Shown piece after piece: positions 10,861 to 20,205 of a DNA stretch of 40,070 nt (position 1 is the first letter of the stretch; the number at the start of each line of letters is the position of its first letter). This DNA is from an uncultured Sutterella sp. (GTDB lineage: Bacteria; Pseudomonadota; Gammaproteobacteria; Burkholderiales; Burkholderiaceae_F): positions 1 to 40,070 of the forward strand of contig UQYG01000019.1 in the NCBI GenBank assembly GCA_900545275.1, in the 5' to 3' direction. Below the pieces are notes generated by a model. It was given only the letters and a program-made list of their open reading frames with translations, searched no databases and had not been told where the DNA came from. Both the position numbers and the translations under genes were made by a program.

Positions 10861-11376
10861 TCAACCCGGGGGCAATCGCTTCAAGAAGGCTTCGAAGCGA
10901 TCAAGCGACGGTAAGGCAAGCCAGGCGCGCTCGACGTCTTCGTCCGTGACGGGCGAAGCCTTGTCGACGCCGTCGGTCGGGGCGGTCTTCTCCATGGCCG
11001 CTCGAAAGAATCGGGCGAGCGGATCGATGTCGGACGACTGCATGATCGACTTGCGGACGGTTTCAAGCGCCAGCCCTCCGTGCCAGCAGAAAAACGACGG
11101 CTTCTCCCACTCGAACCGCATTCGCATTTGCTTCGGCAGATCGAAGCGTCGGATTCGGAGTTCCTTCGGAAAACGCGCCGCAAGCGACGCAAGAGAGCGC
11201 ACGAGTGCGCTGCCCTCGTCCCCGCAGACGAAGATCGTTTTCTCTTCGGGGAGCGTCAACGTGTGAAGGCGCATGATGCGGCAAAGCTTCTTGAGCCCTG
11301 AGAGCCATCTTTCGGCATACGTGGCCGTAACCGTGATCTTCCAAACTTCTCCCTTCGGCGTTTCCGTCATTGCCAT
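10861..11376 (-). CDS. Hypothetical protein, 171 residues
   Basis: I do not recognise a family. The ORF is supported by AAGGAG eight bases before the ATG and by ordinary codon use. The protein is soluble-looking, without signal peptide or membrane segment, and mixes alpha and beta character. Its first half includes a hydrophobic strand (KTIFVCGDEG near residue 48), and its C-terminus is rich in acidic and aromatic residues. It lies 196 bp downstream of umuC on the same strand. Co-transcription with umuDC is possible but not shown by spacing, and no DNA-repair role can be claimed. Confidence 0.65.
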   Translation of the reverse strand: MAMTETPKGEVWKITVTATYAERWLSGLKKLCRIMRLHTLTLPEEKTIFVCGDEGSALVRSLASLAARFPKELRIRRFDLPKQMRMRFEWEKPSFFCWHGGLALETVRKSIMQSSDIDPLARFFRAAMEKTAPTDGVDKASPVTDEDVERAWLALPSLDRFEAFLKRLPPG

Positions 11377-11572
11377 ATCTTGATCTCCTTTTGTAGGACA
11401 TCTTCATTGTGCATTCCGGATGCGTCAATTCTTGACGTGTTCGGCAATGTCTGCGGGAAATCGCGAATAGGGTTCCTGCACGGGTGTTTTACGTTAGTGC
11501 TTGGCTTCCTTTTTGGCGCCGCCGGGCGGTCTGGTTCGATGTCGTCCGGTTGCGGGAGAAGAAAATCGCTCC

Positions 11573-12877
11573 TCACGAAACCGTCATGATGTCCGCCCAT
11601 CTCGTGAGGTAGGCGGGCGTCAGGCGGTCGCGCTTCATCTGCCAGCCGTCGGCGAGGCCGGAGCTTCCGATCTTCCAGACGCTCTTGCCGAAGCGTCGCG
11701 TAAGATCGTCGAGGCATTCCATGAGGCGGCGCCTCGTTGCATCCCGTTCTTCGTCGGGGAGATCAAAGAGCGATCCCGTCACCGAACAGGATCCTTCCGG
11801 AATCAGGTCCGTCACGAAGGCGCCCGCCTTGCAGTAGCGAAAGCCCGGGCGCCAGTGCGCCTCAACGAGCCGGCAGGCGACTTCGACGAGACGCATCGTG
11901 TCGGACGTGGGAAGCGTGAGCTCCGTGACGGGTTCGGCTGCGTGCCAGGGTTCGTTTTCCTTGAAGGGGCTCGTCAGGAAAAAGACGCCCGCCTTCTTTG
12001 CTTCCGCCTTCTCGCGCCGCAGCTGTCTCGCCACCTCCGTCATGTGGGTGGAAACGGAGGAGAGAAGAACGGAGCGGTCGTTCGTCGCGTGCGAGAAGGA
12101 ACGCGAACGAAGGATCTGTTCCTTGGGCTTCGGAACGGACTCGACGGGGAGACAGGAGACGCCCTGAATCTCCCGGAGCGTTCTCTCGAGCACGACGCCG
12201 TATCTTCGGCGAAGCGTGAAGACGTCCGCCTGCGAGAACTGCCAGACGTTCTCGATCCCTTCGCGAAGGAGCTTTTCCTCCGTCTTGCGCCCGATCCCCC
12301 AGACTTCGCCGATCGGCGTGATGGAGAGCGCTTTTTTGCGGCGCTCGGGCGAAAGGTCGAACCAGTTGACGACGCCTCCGTAGACGGGATAGGTCTTCGC
12401 AAAGTGGTCGCAGAGCTTCGCCAGCGTCTTGGTGGGGGCGATCCCGACGCAGACGGGCAGGCCGATCCACTTCCAGAGGCGCGCCTTCAGCGCTCGGCCG
12501 AGTTCCGTGAAGGACTCCGTTTCCACGCCCGTCAGGTCGAGAAAGGCCTCGTCGATCGAATACGCTTCGTGCACCGGTCCGAATCCCGCGACGATTTTGT
12601 GAAAGCGCGAGGACATGGCGTCGTAGAGCTCGTAGTTGGACGAGAGGACGGCGACGCCGTGCTTCTCACAGAGATCCCGAACCTTGAAGTAGGGCGTTCC
12701 CCGTTTGATGCCGAGCGCCTTGGCGTCCTTCGTGAGCGCGACGATGCAGCCGTCGTTGTTCGAGAGAATGCACACGGGTTTGTCGCGCAGTTTCGGGTTG
12801 AATACCCGCTCCATGTTGGCGTAGGCCGAATTGACGTCGGTGTGCAGAATGACGCGGCGCGATGGCGGAAGATCCAT
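11573..12877 (-). CDS. umuC: DNA polymerase V catalytic subunit UmuC (Y-family)
   Basis: This is an error-prone translesion DNA polymerase of 434 residues, close to the 422 of E. coli UmuC. The catalytic carboxylates are visible as Asp14 (HTDVNSAYA) and Asp109-Glu110 (YSIDEAFLDLTG). The helix-hairpin-helix stretch (IGEVWGIGRKTEEKL) and the little-finger domain follow in normal order, and the C-terminus carries the UmuC-type extension. The ATG lies 12 bp after the umuD stop with an AAGGA site, so the two genes form an operon. Such pairs are often on mobile elements but also chromosomal; here the base composition matches the surroundings. Confidence 0.93.
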   Translation of the reverse strand: MDLPPSRRVILHTDVNSAYANMERVFNPKLRDKPVCILSNNDGCIVALTKDAKALGIKRGTPYFKVRDLCEKHGVAVLSSNYELYDAMSSRFHKIVAGFGPVHEAYSIDEAFLDLTGVETESFTELGRALKARLWKWIGLPVCVGIAPTKTLAKLCDHFAKTYPVYGGVVNWFDLSPERRKKALSITPIGEVWGIGRKTEEKLLREGIENVWQFSQADVFTLRRRYGVVLERTLREIQGVSCLPVESVPKPKEQILRSRSFSHATNDRSVLLSSVSTHMTEVARQLRREKAEAKKAGVFFLTSPFKENEPWHAAEPVTELTLPTSDTMRLVEVACRLVEAHWRPGFRYCKAGAFVTDLIPEGSCSVTGSLFDLPDEERDATRRRLMECLDDLTRRFGKSVWKIGSSGLADGWQMKRDRLTPAYLTRWADIMTVS

Positions 12878-12889
12878 GACCGTTTCCTT

Positions 12890-13540
12890 TCAGCGGCGGA
12901 ATTTGCGGCAGATCCCGGTCAGGACGCCTTCGATGCTGAAGTTGTCGCCTTCGCCGGGGCGGATGACGGGATAGTCGGCCGCGGCGTTTTCGGGACAGAG
13001 TTCGATTTTGCCGTCGCGGATGCGAAGGCGTTTCAGAGTGAAGTCCCCGTGCAGAAAGGCGAGCACGATGTCGCCGCTTCGGGGTTCGAGCGAGCGGTCG
13101 AGAATGAGGGTGTCTCCATCGCAGATGCCGGCGTCCACCATCGAGTCGCCCGTCGCTTCCGCGAAGAAGGTCGAGAGTTCGTTGCGGATCATGAGTTCGG
13201 AGAGCGAGAGCTGGTCGGTCGCATAATCCATGGCGGGCGACGGAAAGCCGCAGGCGACCGTCATGTCCACGCGGGCGATTCTGGGTTCCGGTTCGTAAGA
13301 GGGTAGGCGGAACGTGCGGACGTCGAGCGGGTCGGAAACGTCGTTCGTTGCGGACGAGGTGTTTCGGATGATCTCAAGGATGCGGGGGCGAAGGAAGTCG
13401 CTCCCGCCCAATTCCTTGAAACGGGCGGCCACGTCTTCCGGAACGCGAACGGAAATGAGTGCGCGCTTGGCGTCTTCTTCCTTGGGTCGGCCGGCGCCCT
13501 CGCGGCGGCCGCCCCAGTTGGGGGAGTTCTTTGGGCTCAT
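12890..13540 (-). CDS. umuD: UmuD-like S24 autoprotease with N-terminal DNA-binding-like extension
   Basis: The protein has 216 residues against about 139 in E. coli UmuD. Residues 91-216 are a full UmuD/LexA S24 protease domain: self-cleavage site Cys97-Gly98 in ACGFPSPA, nucleophile Ser133 (GDSM) and general base Lys170 (FTLKRL). Residues 1-60 add a GGRREGAGRP basic turn and a segment (ISVRVPEDVAARFKEL) resembling a ribbon-helix-helix strand-helix. RecA-stimulated cleavage would therefore release a DNA-binding-like N-terminus, suggesting a combined LexA-like autorepressor and polymerase V subunit. The RBS is weak; the next in-frame ATG is inside the protease domain, so 13540 is the only sensible start. 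Confidence 0.88.
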   Translation of the reverse strand: MSPKNSPNWGGRREGAGRPKEEDAKRALISVRVPEDVAARFKELGGSDFLRPRILEIIRNTSSATNDVSDPLDVRTFRLPSYEPEPRIARVDMTVACGFPSPAMDYATDQLSLSELMIRNELSTFFAEATGDSMVDAGICDGDTLILDRSLEPRSGDIVLAFLHGDFTLKRLRIRDGKIELCPENAAADYPVIRPGEGDNFSIEGVLTGICRKFRR

Positions 13541-13588
13541 GTTGGATTTGCGGACTTCGTTGAAGTAACAAGAACATTTTACAAAGAG

Positions 13589-13620
13589 CGTAAACGCAAA
13601 TCAACATGAAAACCGTAAAC
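13589..13620. promoter_or_regulatory. Paired CGTAAAC sites between umuD and the autotransporter
   Basis: CGTAAAC occurs at 13589-13595 and again at 13614-13620, 25 bp apart. The first copy sits inside the palindrome GCGTAAACGC. The sites lie about 50-80 bp upstream of umuD and are shared with the divergent autotransporter gene. No E. coli-type LexA box (CTGT-N8-ACAG) is seen, so these are the best candidate operator, possibly bound by the UmuD N-terminal domain. Confidence 0.35.
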
Positions 13621-13816
13621 AACCGGGATGATCGAAGGAAAACGAAGATCGGAGGAGATTTTCCGAATGAGCGGCATCCGAAGAACACGGATGCATCGAT
13701 CGGTTGCACTGTGTATTATGGATTTTGAAGGCGGACACGGCGAAACGCCGTTTGTTCGTCCTGTTCCCCTCGTTTTTCTCCCGTTGAGTTCTCTGCGAAC
13801 GTTTTCGGACATCCCT

Positions 13817-16800
13817 ATGAAAATTCCTTTTCTCGGCGCTTTCGGCAGCATGACGCTTCTCGCATCGGCGGTCGTCCTCGCCGCGGAGAACATCACGGTC
13901 AACACGCCGAACGGCGATCCGTTTTTGACCGTGAAGGTGTTCGACGTAGGCGAAACATCGTCCGACTGGGACGGAGACCGGTTTACGGCCGAGCGTGAGC
14001 TCACCGACAGGGAAGTCGGACTGATTGCGTCGGGATTGGGATATTGGGGGACCGTTTTCCAGGATGCGCTCAAGAACACCGCCCCGGCGGTTGTCGAGTT
14101 TGTTCCGTACAGCAATCCCTCCGGCAACGCGGCGGCGTTCTCCCTACTCGCGGGAACGGGCGGAAACACCTGGCTTTCTGCGGCGCTTCTTCGGAACGAA
14201 TTTTCGTATTCCGAAAAAGGTGGAAGCGCGGTCATCCTGTTAGAGTTGCCGCGGGACCCCGAGGGCGACTGGTACGCAGGCTCTTTGCACACGCTCGCTC
14301 AAAACGGCGACGAGCCGCATCTCGCGAGCTTTTTGATTCACGAGCTCACCCATGCACTCGGCGTGATGGCCCTTCTGTCGTCGGAGGAGACGATTTCTGA
14401 CGAGGGGATTGAGTACGGAAGTCTGTTCATTCCTTTTTTGGACACGCGGTTCAACGAGGCCCCCTCCGCCTGGATCGACGGATTGCGCGACGTCGACGGC
14501 GACCGCGCCCGGCCGGGCATGATCATTTCGTGGGAGGACACGGGCAGCCGCGACGAGTTCAACATGCCGATAGTGTCCGAAGGTGCGGAAGGCGCGAACG
14601 GCGTGTACTTTACGGGCGAGCACGTGAGCGAAGTGATCCAGGACGCCGAGATTGCGTATCCGAACAACGGCTCCGACTACCGCGTGAACGGTATTCCCGT
14701 CGTCGGTTGGGAGATGACGAAGAATAATGAGGACTGGATCCTCTATCCGGAACTCAGTCACCTTGAACTGCAGAACAGCCTGCTGAGCCATCAGAACTGG
14801 CGCAATTGGACCGTGCCGATGGAGGCGGAGCTCGCCGTCATGCAGGATCTGGGGTTTGCGATCGATCGACGAGACTGGTTCGGATACTCGATCTATCAAA
14901 GCGGCGAATCGGAAGAAAATCGGCGCGTCTTCGTCAATGCCAATCCCTACTACGACCGAAACGATGCGGGCGACGGCTGGAGGGTCGGAGTGCCCAACGA
15001 CAACGCCTGGGGGATCGGTCTTCACGTCTACGGAAGCTACAACGACGTAACGCAGGCGGCCGACCTTCTGACGACGGGCGCCTACGGAACGGGCATTCGT
15101 TTGGAAGGTACGGGAAACGTGCTGAGAATCGCGTCCGACACCGTGGTCGCCGCGGACGGGGAGGAAGGTTGCGGCATTCTCGTCTCCTACGGCAAGGATC
15201 ATCGGATCGAACACCGGGGTACCGTCACGGCGCTCGGCGCGAAAGGCGTGGCCGCCCGTTTTGATTTCGGCTCCAACATTTTGGGAGACGGCATCGAAAA
15301 GCGGGGGAGCTACATTTCCGTTCTCGATCCCGACTACTCGTACGGTACGCCGGAAGAAAGGCTTGAGCAGTCCGGTTTGGACGGCGCACTCGTGAAGAAC
15401 TTCGACGTCGCCGGAACGCTCGTCGGAGGATTCGCGTCGATTTACATCGGGGAGAGCGCCTTCGTGGAGCGCATCAACGTGCTTCAAGGCGCAGGTCTTT
15501 CCGGCGACATCCTCTCCTATTGGGATCCGAACTCCGAAGACGTTACGCTCCCCGACGGCGAGAATCCGGACGACTACGTCACGACGCTCAACTTCGGGGT
15601 GAAGCACGTCTCGGGGGACGTGACGACGGACGATTACACGGCCGCCCCGGACTTTTCCCTCCGTTACGACGGCCGCATCTTCGGCGGATGGAAGGAAGCG
15701 ACGGGGGAAACCGAGAAGGCGTCGATCGTGATGAACGTGGAGGGCGGGATGCTCTCCTTCAACGGCGTTGCCGACATTATTCGCCTCACGGTCGCGGAAA
15801 ATGCGGTCCTCGGGGGAAACGCCGTCTACAAACTCAAGACGTTCACGAACAACGGGACCTTGTCGCCGGGCAACAGCATCGGAACGATGGTGATTCAAGG
15901 GAATTACGTCGAGGGTCCCAACGGGCGGCTTGCGCTCGAATTCGACGGTTCGGGTCAGACCGACAGGATCGTGATCGAAGGTGCCGCACGAAAGGAAGGA
16001 GGCTCGGATCCCACCTTCGCGGCCGATCTCGCGCCGGCGGCGGGGTACTTCACCGGCAACGTCACGGCGGATTTTTCCGAGGCCGTGACGATCGTGAAGA
16101 AGGACGGGGAAGGAAACGAATCGACTTCCTTCGGAGAGATCAGGTTTGAAAATACGGGATCTCCGCAGACACTTGCCGTGTCGTCTCCCACGCTCTCCAT
16201 GACGGGCACTTTCGAGCAATCGGGCGTTCTGACGGTGGAGGTGAAGCGGGATGCGGACGCCTACGGCCGTTACGCCTCGACGGAGAAAGCCCGCCGGGTG
16301 GCGGCCGCCTTTGACCGTTACGCCTCCGTTGCCGAGGGCGGCATGCGGAATCTTGTGGCGGCGCTCGACTTCTCGAGTGAAGACGGAAGCGATCTGCAAA
16401 ACGCCTATGAATCCCTGACGCCCGACGTCTTCAGTCGGGCGGGCGCGGCTTCGCTCAACGTCTTCCGACACGTGTCGAACGCATTGCAGAACGTCGCGTC
16501 TTCCCATCTTACGGCCGGAATTGACGGCCCCAACGCGTACGCCGTTCCCTTGGGCGGGTATCTGCACGACGGTCAAAGCGACGCGCGCTCCACTTACGGC
16601 GGCGTTCTCGTGGGGCTGCAGACGGCGGCGAGGCTCGAGGGCGGGATGCTCCGCTCAGGCGGGCATGTTGCGGTGGTGAAGCGCAAAGACGTCTTCTCGG
16701 GTAACGAAAAAAGCCGCCTCGACGCCGAGACGCTCGTTGCGGGCGCGAATCTTCGTTACGATCCCGACGCTCTCCCCGGTCTGACTCTTTTCGGGGTGGC

Positions 16801-17377
16801 GCAGATGTCCGTGGAAAACGCGGACCTTGAGCGCGGCGCCGCATTCGGCACCTGGCGCGATCGGGCGGAGAGCGACTGGACGGCCTGGGGCGGCAACCTT
16901 CTCTTCGGCGCGGAGCAAAATTTCACCGCGGCGCCGGGCATCACCCTGGGACCGGCGGCGTGGCTCGACTACGCCTTTGCGCATCGCCCCGACGTGACGG
17001 AAGACAGCACCAACGGCGCCGCTCTGCACGTTCGCTCGGAAACCTATCAATCGCTTCGATCCTCGCTCGGGTTGAAGGGAACCTTTGCGCTTTCCGACGC
17101 GTCAGCACGGGCGTGGGATGCGAAGGTCACGGTTTCCGCACTCTGGCACCACGAGTTCATCGACGACGCGGGCGGCGCGACCGCCTCTTTTGCCGACTGG
17201 CGCGGTGTCTCCTTTACGGCCGACGACGCGGACCGCGCCCGCGACACGGGAAGCGTATCCGTTTCGATCGAAGGCAAAATCGACGAAACCTTCAGCGCCG
17301 CGCTCACCGCGGGCGGCGTCTTCGGAGGCGGCGTGACGGGCGGCTGGGGCGCCGCGCACCTTCTGTGGAAGTTCTGA
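13817..17377 (+). CDS. Autotransporter with HExxH metalloprotease-like passenger
   Basis: This is a type Va-secreted surface protein of 1186 residues from the ATG at 13817, chosen because it begins a clear Sec signal peptide (MKIPFLGAFG through VLAAEN); an in-frame start 63 codons upstream has no such meaning. The passenger contains HELTHALGVMA (175-185), the first part of a metzincin-like zinc motif, but the usual third ligand position is Ala185. A second conserved block follows (SHQNWRNW, then EAELAVMQDLG near 340). Repetitive beta-helix-like sequence fills about 400-860. Residues from about 905 to the terminal Phe form the outer-membrane beta-barrel. The RBS is poor, so expression may depend on other factors. 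Confidence 0.85.
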   Translation: MKIPFLGAFGSMTLLASAVVLAAENITVNTPNGDPFLTVKVFDVGETSSDWDGDRFTAERELTDREVGLIASGLGYWGTVFQDALKNTAPAVVEFVPYSNPSGNAAAFSLLAGTGGNTWLSAALLRNEFSYSEKGGSAVILLELPRDPEGDWYAGSLHTLAQNGDEPHLASFLIHELTHALGVMALLSSEETISDEGIEYGSLFIPFLDTRFNEAPSAWIDGLRDVDGDRARPGMIISWEDTGSRDEFNMPIVSEGAEGANGVYFTGEHVSEVIQDAEIAYPNNGSDYRVNGIPVVGWEMTKNNEDWILYPELSHLELQNSLLSHQNWRNWTVPMEAELAVMQDLGFAIDRRDWFGYSIYQSGESEENRRVFVNANPYYDRNDAGDGWRVGVPNDNAWGIGLHVYGSYNDVTQAADLLTTGAYGTGIRLEGTGNVLRIASDTVVAADGEEGCGILVSYGKDHRIEHRGTVTALGAKGVAARFDFGSNILGDGIEKRGSYISVLDPDYSYGTPEERLEQSGLDGALVKNFDVAGTLVGGFASIYIGESAFVERINVLQGAGLSGDILSYWDPNSEDVTLPDGENPDDYVTTLNFGVKHVSGDVTTDDYTAAPDFSLRYDGRIFGGWKEATGETEKASIVMNVEGGMLSFNGVADIIRLTVAENAVLGGNAVYKLKTFTNNGTLSPGNSIGTMVIQGNYVEGPNGRLALEFDGSGQTDRIVIEGAARKEGGSDPTFAADLAPAAGYFTGNVTADFSEAVTIVKKDGEGNESTSFGEIRFENTGSPQTLAVSSPTLSMTGTFEQSGVLTVEVKRDADAYGRYASTEKARRVAAAFDRYASVAEGGMRNLVAALDFSSEDGSDLQNAYESLTPDVFSRAGAASLNVFRHVSNALQNVASSHLTAGIDGPNAYAVPLGGYLHDGQSDARSTYGGVLVGLQTAARLEGGMLRSGGHVAVVKRKDVFSGNEKSRLDAETLVAGANLRYDPDALPGLTLFGVAQMSVENADLERGAAFGTWRDRAESDWTAWGGNLLFGAEQNFTAAPGITLGPAAWLDYAFAHRPDVTEDSTNGAALHVRSETYQSLRSSLGLKGTFALSDASARAWDAKVTVSALWHHEFIDDAGGATASFADWRGVSFTADDADRARDTGSVSVSIEGKIDETFSAALTAGGVFGGGVTGGWGAAHLLWKF

Positions 17378-17402
17378 ATTCCGCCGATTGGCAGGAAATT
17401 GA

Positions 17403-17438
17403 GAAAATTTGGGCCGCTCGGCATGATTCGAACGGCCC
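17403..17438 (-). terminator. Terminator of the TorA-like molybdoenzyme gene
   Basis: A 10-bp stem with one G-U pair (17411-17420 with 17429-17438) has an 8-nt loop and is followed on the minus strand by AAATTTTCTC. The plus strand lacks a T-tract, so it serves mainly the minus-strand gene. Confidence 0.7.
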
Positions 17439-17500
17439 TTCGCGGGACGGCGTCTTGATTTGTCGCGTCAAGTCGCCGTCAGGCTGTCCGAAGAGCTTCG

Positions 17501-20038
17501 TCAGCTTCGGACTTCCTCGGGTGCGTCGTAGACGGAGACGCGGGGAAGGTCGCCCTTCCACTTCGTGACTTCCACGAGCGCGGTGGAGGCGATGTTGCCG
17601 CAGGCGAGATTCGACGTCGGCTCGTCCATCGTCAGCGTGTTGGAGTTGCCGTGCACGTCGATCCAGCCTTCGTGCGTCTTCTGAGGATCGTACCAAGCGC
17701 CGTGGTGGACCACGACGACGCCAGGCATGATTCGTTCGGTGACGTAGGCGCCCGCGAGAATCGCGCCCCGCTTGTTTTTCACCAGGACGACGTCGCCGTT
17801 CGCAATGCCGCGGCTCTTGGCGTCGACGGGGTTGATCCAACAGGGTTCGCGTTTTTCGATGTTCGCGAAATCATGACTCATGGTGCCGTCGAGCTGCGAG
17901 TGCATGCGGTAGCGGCTCTTGCAGGCCATGAGGGCGAGCGGCGTTTCCTGGGTACGGGTGTTGACGCCTTCCGTCGGTTCGAGGTAGCTCGGATAACCGA
18001 GGCAGTCCTTGTAGCCGTAGCCGGCGATCTTGGGCGAGTAGAGCTGAATGAGGCCGCTTTCGGTCGTAAGCGCGTTGGCCTTCGGGTCCTTGCGGAAATC
18101 CTCGAAGGCGATGAAATTGCGGTCCTTGGCCCGAACGTCGTAGAGGACGTAGCCCTTTTTCCAGAATTCATCGAACTCGGGGAGCTTCACGCCGATGCGC
18201 TCGCCCATGGCCTTCGATTCCGCATAGAGGCGCTTGATCCAGCCCATTTCGTCGAGCCCTTCGGTGAATTCCTTCCCGCATCCCATGCGCTTTGCGAGCT
18301 CGGAGAAGATCCAGTAGTCGGACTTGGACTCCCACTGCGGCTTGATGGCCTGCTGCATCGCCACGAGACCGTCGTTCGAATACGTTCCGATGTTCGTGAT
18401 GTCGTTGTGCTCAAAGACCGTGGCGGCCGGAAGAACGATGTCGGCGTGGCGCGCGGTGGCGGTCCAGACGGTGTCCGTCACGATCACCGTGTCGGGCTTC
18501 TTCCAGGCGCGGGCGAGCTTGTTCGTGTCGGGCTGATGCGTGAAGGGATTGCCGCCCGCCCACATGACGAGCTTCACTTCCGGATAGGTGACCTTGCGGC
18601 CGTTGAAGTCGATCGTCTTTCCGGGGTTGAGGAAGCATTCGACGAAGCGGGCGACCGGAATCACTTGACTGCCCTTCCACGGGAGAGTGGAGGGCTTCAG
18701 AGGCTTGACGGCGCCCGAAATGCCGCCGAGGAAGGGGCCGTAGGCCGTGGGAGAGCCGCCGCTCGAGTACTGATAGTTCGTGCCGATGCCGCCGCCCGGA
18801 AGTCCGATCTGGCCGAGAGCTGCGGCAAGCGCAAAGCCCATCCAGTGGGGCTGTTCGCCGTACTGTGTGCGCTGAATGCCCCAACCCATCATGATCATGG
18901 TGCGGTGCTCGCGGAAGTCGTGGGCGAGCTTGCGGATGACGTCGGCCTTGACGCCGGTTTTTCCTTCGGCCCATTCGGGCGTCTTTTCGACGCCGTCCGT
19001 GCGGCCCATGACGTAGTCCAGGAATTCCTTGTGACCGGATGTGTACTTTTCAAGGAAAGCCATATCGGCTTTGCCGGATTTCACGAGTTCCTGAATCATG
19101 CCGAGCATCATGGCGCAGTCCGTGCCCGGACGGGGCGCAATCCATTCGGATCCAAGGTATTCGCCCGTGTCGGTGGCGACCGGATTGATTGAATAGGTCT
19201 TCGTGCCTTTGGCCTTGAGGGCTCGAACGTAACCCGTACCGTTGTGAAGCGTCGTGAGCCAGTCGATGTCGTTCGTGACGATCGGATCGGCGCCCCAGAA
19301 GACGATGCGTTCGGCGTGCTTGATGACGACGTCCCAGGAGGTGGAGCGGGGGTCGCCTGTGCCCACGACGTAGGGGAGAATTTTGGAAATGGCCGCGGTC
19401 GAATAGCTGTTCTCACAGCCGATGAAGCCGCCGCAGAAATTCAAGAGACGCTGCTGCAGATTGATGGCGGCGTTCACCTTGCCCGTCGACATCCATCCGT
19501 AGGAGCGGCCGAACACGGCGGACGGGCCGTACTCGCCATATACGCGCTTCATTTCGGAAGCGACGAGGTCCAAGGCCTTGTCCCAGGAAACGCGGACGAA
19601 CTTTTCGGAGCCGCGTCCTTCGCGGGACTTGGGACCGTTCTTAAGGTAGCCTTCGCGTACCATGGGATAGCGGATGCGCGAGGAAGTGTAGGGAAGCTGA
19701 GCGAGCCCGCTGATGTTCGGGGTGGGCGCGTAGTCGTGTTCGAAGGGCGTGAGATGGGTCAGTTTGCCGCCCTGAACATGGGCACGGAAGATGCCCCAGC
19801 GGGCGGCAGTGATGACTTCGCCCGTGTCGATCGTGGATTTTCCCAGATTGAAGGTGTCGGTGAGTTCGAGGTCGTGTGCGGCGACGGAATGGTCGAATTG
19901 AGCGGAACTACCTTTTGCGGCCGGATTGTCCGCAAGTTTGTCCGCGGTCTTTTCATCGGCGTTGGCCAAGGTCGGGGCGGCGACGGCCGCCGCTGCCGCG
20001 GCTCCGATGAAGCCGCGTCGGTTCAGATGAATAGCCAT
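17501..20038 (-). CDS. Tat-exported TorA/BisC-type molybdopterin oxidoreductase
   Basis: This periplasmic Mo-bisMGD enzyme has 845 residues from the ATG at 20038 (AAGGA upstream; TorA of E. coli is 848). The signal has a twin-arginine core (NRRGFIG) followed by an Ala-rich stretch. It lacks the N-terminal Cys motif for an Fe-S cluster, which separates it from DmsA and places it with TMAO, DMSO (Dor) and biotin-sulfoxide reductases. The GRSYGWMSTGK block (178-188) holds the serine molybdenum ligand region. No TorC-type cytochrome, TorD chaperone or TorR-type regulator is adjacent, so its electron donor is unknown. The longer frame starting at 20146 lacks sense upstream of the Tat motif. Confidence 0.88.
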   Translation of the reverse strand: MAIHLNRRGFIGAAAAAAVAAPTLANADEKTADKLADNPAAKGSSAQFDHSVAAHDLELTDTFNLGKSTIDTGEVITAARWGIFRAHVQGGKLTHLTPFEHDYAPTPNISGLAQLPYTSSRIRYPMVREGYLKNGPKSREGRGSEKFVRVSWDKALDLVASEMKRVYGEYGPSAVFGRSYGWMSTGKVNAAINLQQRLLNFCGGFIGCENSYSTAAISKILPYVVGTGDPRSTSWDVVIKHAERIVFWGADPIVTNDIDWLTTLHNGTGYVRALKAKGTKTYSINPVATDTGEYLGSEWIAPRPGTDCAMMLGMIQELVKSGKADMAFLEKYTSGHKEFLDYVMGRTDGVEKTPEWAEGKTGVKADVIRKLAHDFREHRTMIMMGWGIQRTQYGEQPHWMGFALAAALGQIGLPGGGIGTNYQYSSGGSPTAYGPFLGGISGAVKPLKPSTLPWKGSQVIPVARFVECFLNPGKTIDFNGRKVTYPEVKLVMWAGGNPFTHQPDTNKLARAWKKPDTVIVTDTVWTATARHADIVLPAATVFEHNDITNIGTYSNDGLVAMQQAIKPQWESKSDYWIFSELAKRMGCGKEFTEGLDEMGWIKRLYAESKAMGERIGVKLPEFDEFWKKGYVLYDVRAKDRNFIAFEDFRKDPKANALTTESGLIQLYSPKIAGYGYKDCLGYPSYLEPTEGVNTRTQETPLALMACKSRYRMHSQLDGTMSHDFANIEKREPCWINPVDAKSRGIANGDVVLVKNKRGAILAGAYVTERIMPGVVVVHHGAWYDPQKTHEGWIDVHGNSNTLTMDEPTSNLACGNIASTALVEVTKWKGDLPRVSVYDAPEEVRS

Positions 20039-20205
20039 GAGTCTTTCCTTCCAAAATAAGAGTTCAGGCGTTTCGGTAATGAGAATAATTCTAAATAAAA
20101 AATTAGTTTGCGTTTGAAAGTTTCCGTGGGGTTTGATGGCCCTCAACCTGATTTACTTTCTGCCGAAAAAGAAGTAAGGGAAGAGCCGGCCGAGACTTCG
20201 ACGAT

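Noticed and set aside
13541..13816. LexA box upstream of umuDC
   Set aside because: No CTGT-N8-ACAG-type sequence was found; only the CGTAAAC pair stands out.
14240..16576. 778-codon minus-strand frame opposite the autotransporter
   Set aside because: It has no RBS or domain, and the plus strand has a signal peptide, an HExxH motif and a barrel.
17411..17438. tRNA-like sequence with GATTCGAAC
   Set aside because: It is one arm of a terminator hairpin; no acceptor stem or anticodon loop can be folded around it.
17651..19192. 513-codon plus-strand frame opposite the TorA-like gene
   Set aside because: It is a shadow frame; the minus strand contains the Tat signal and molybdopterin domains.
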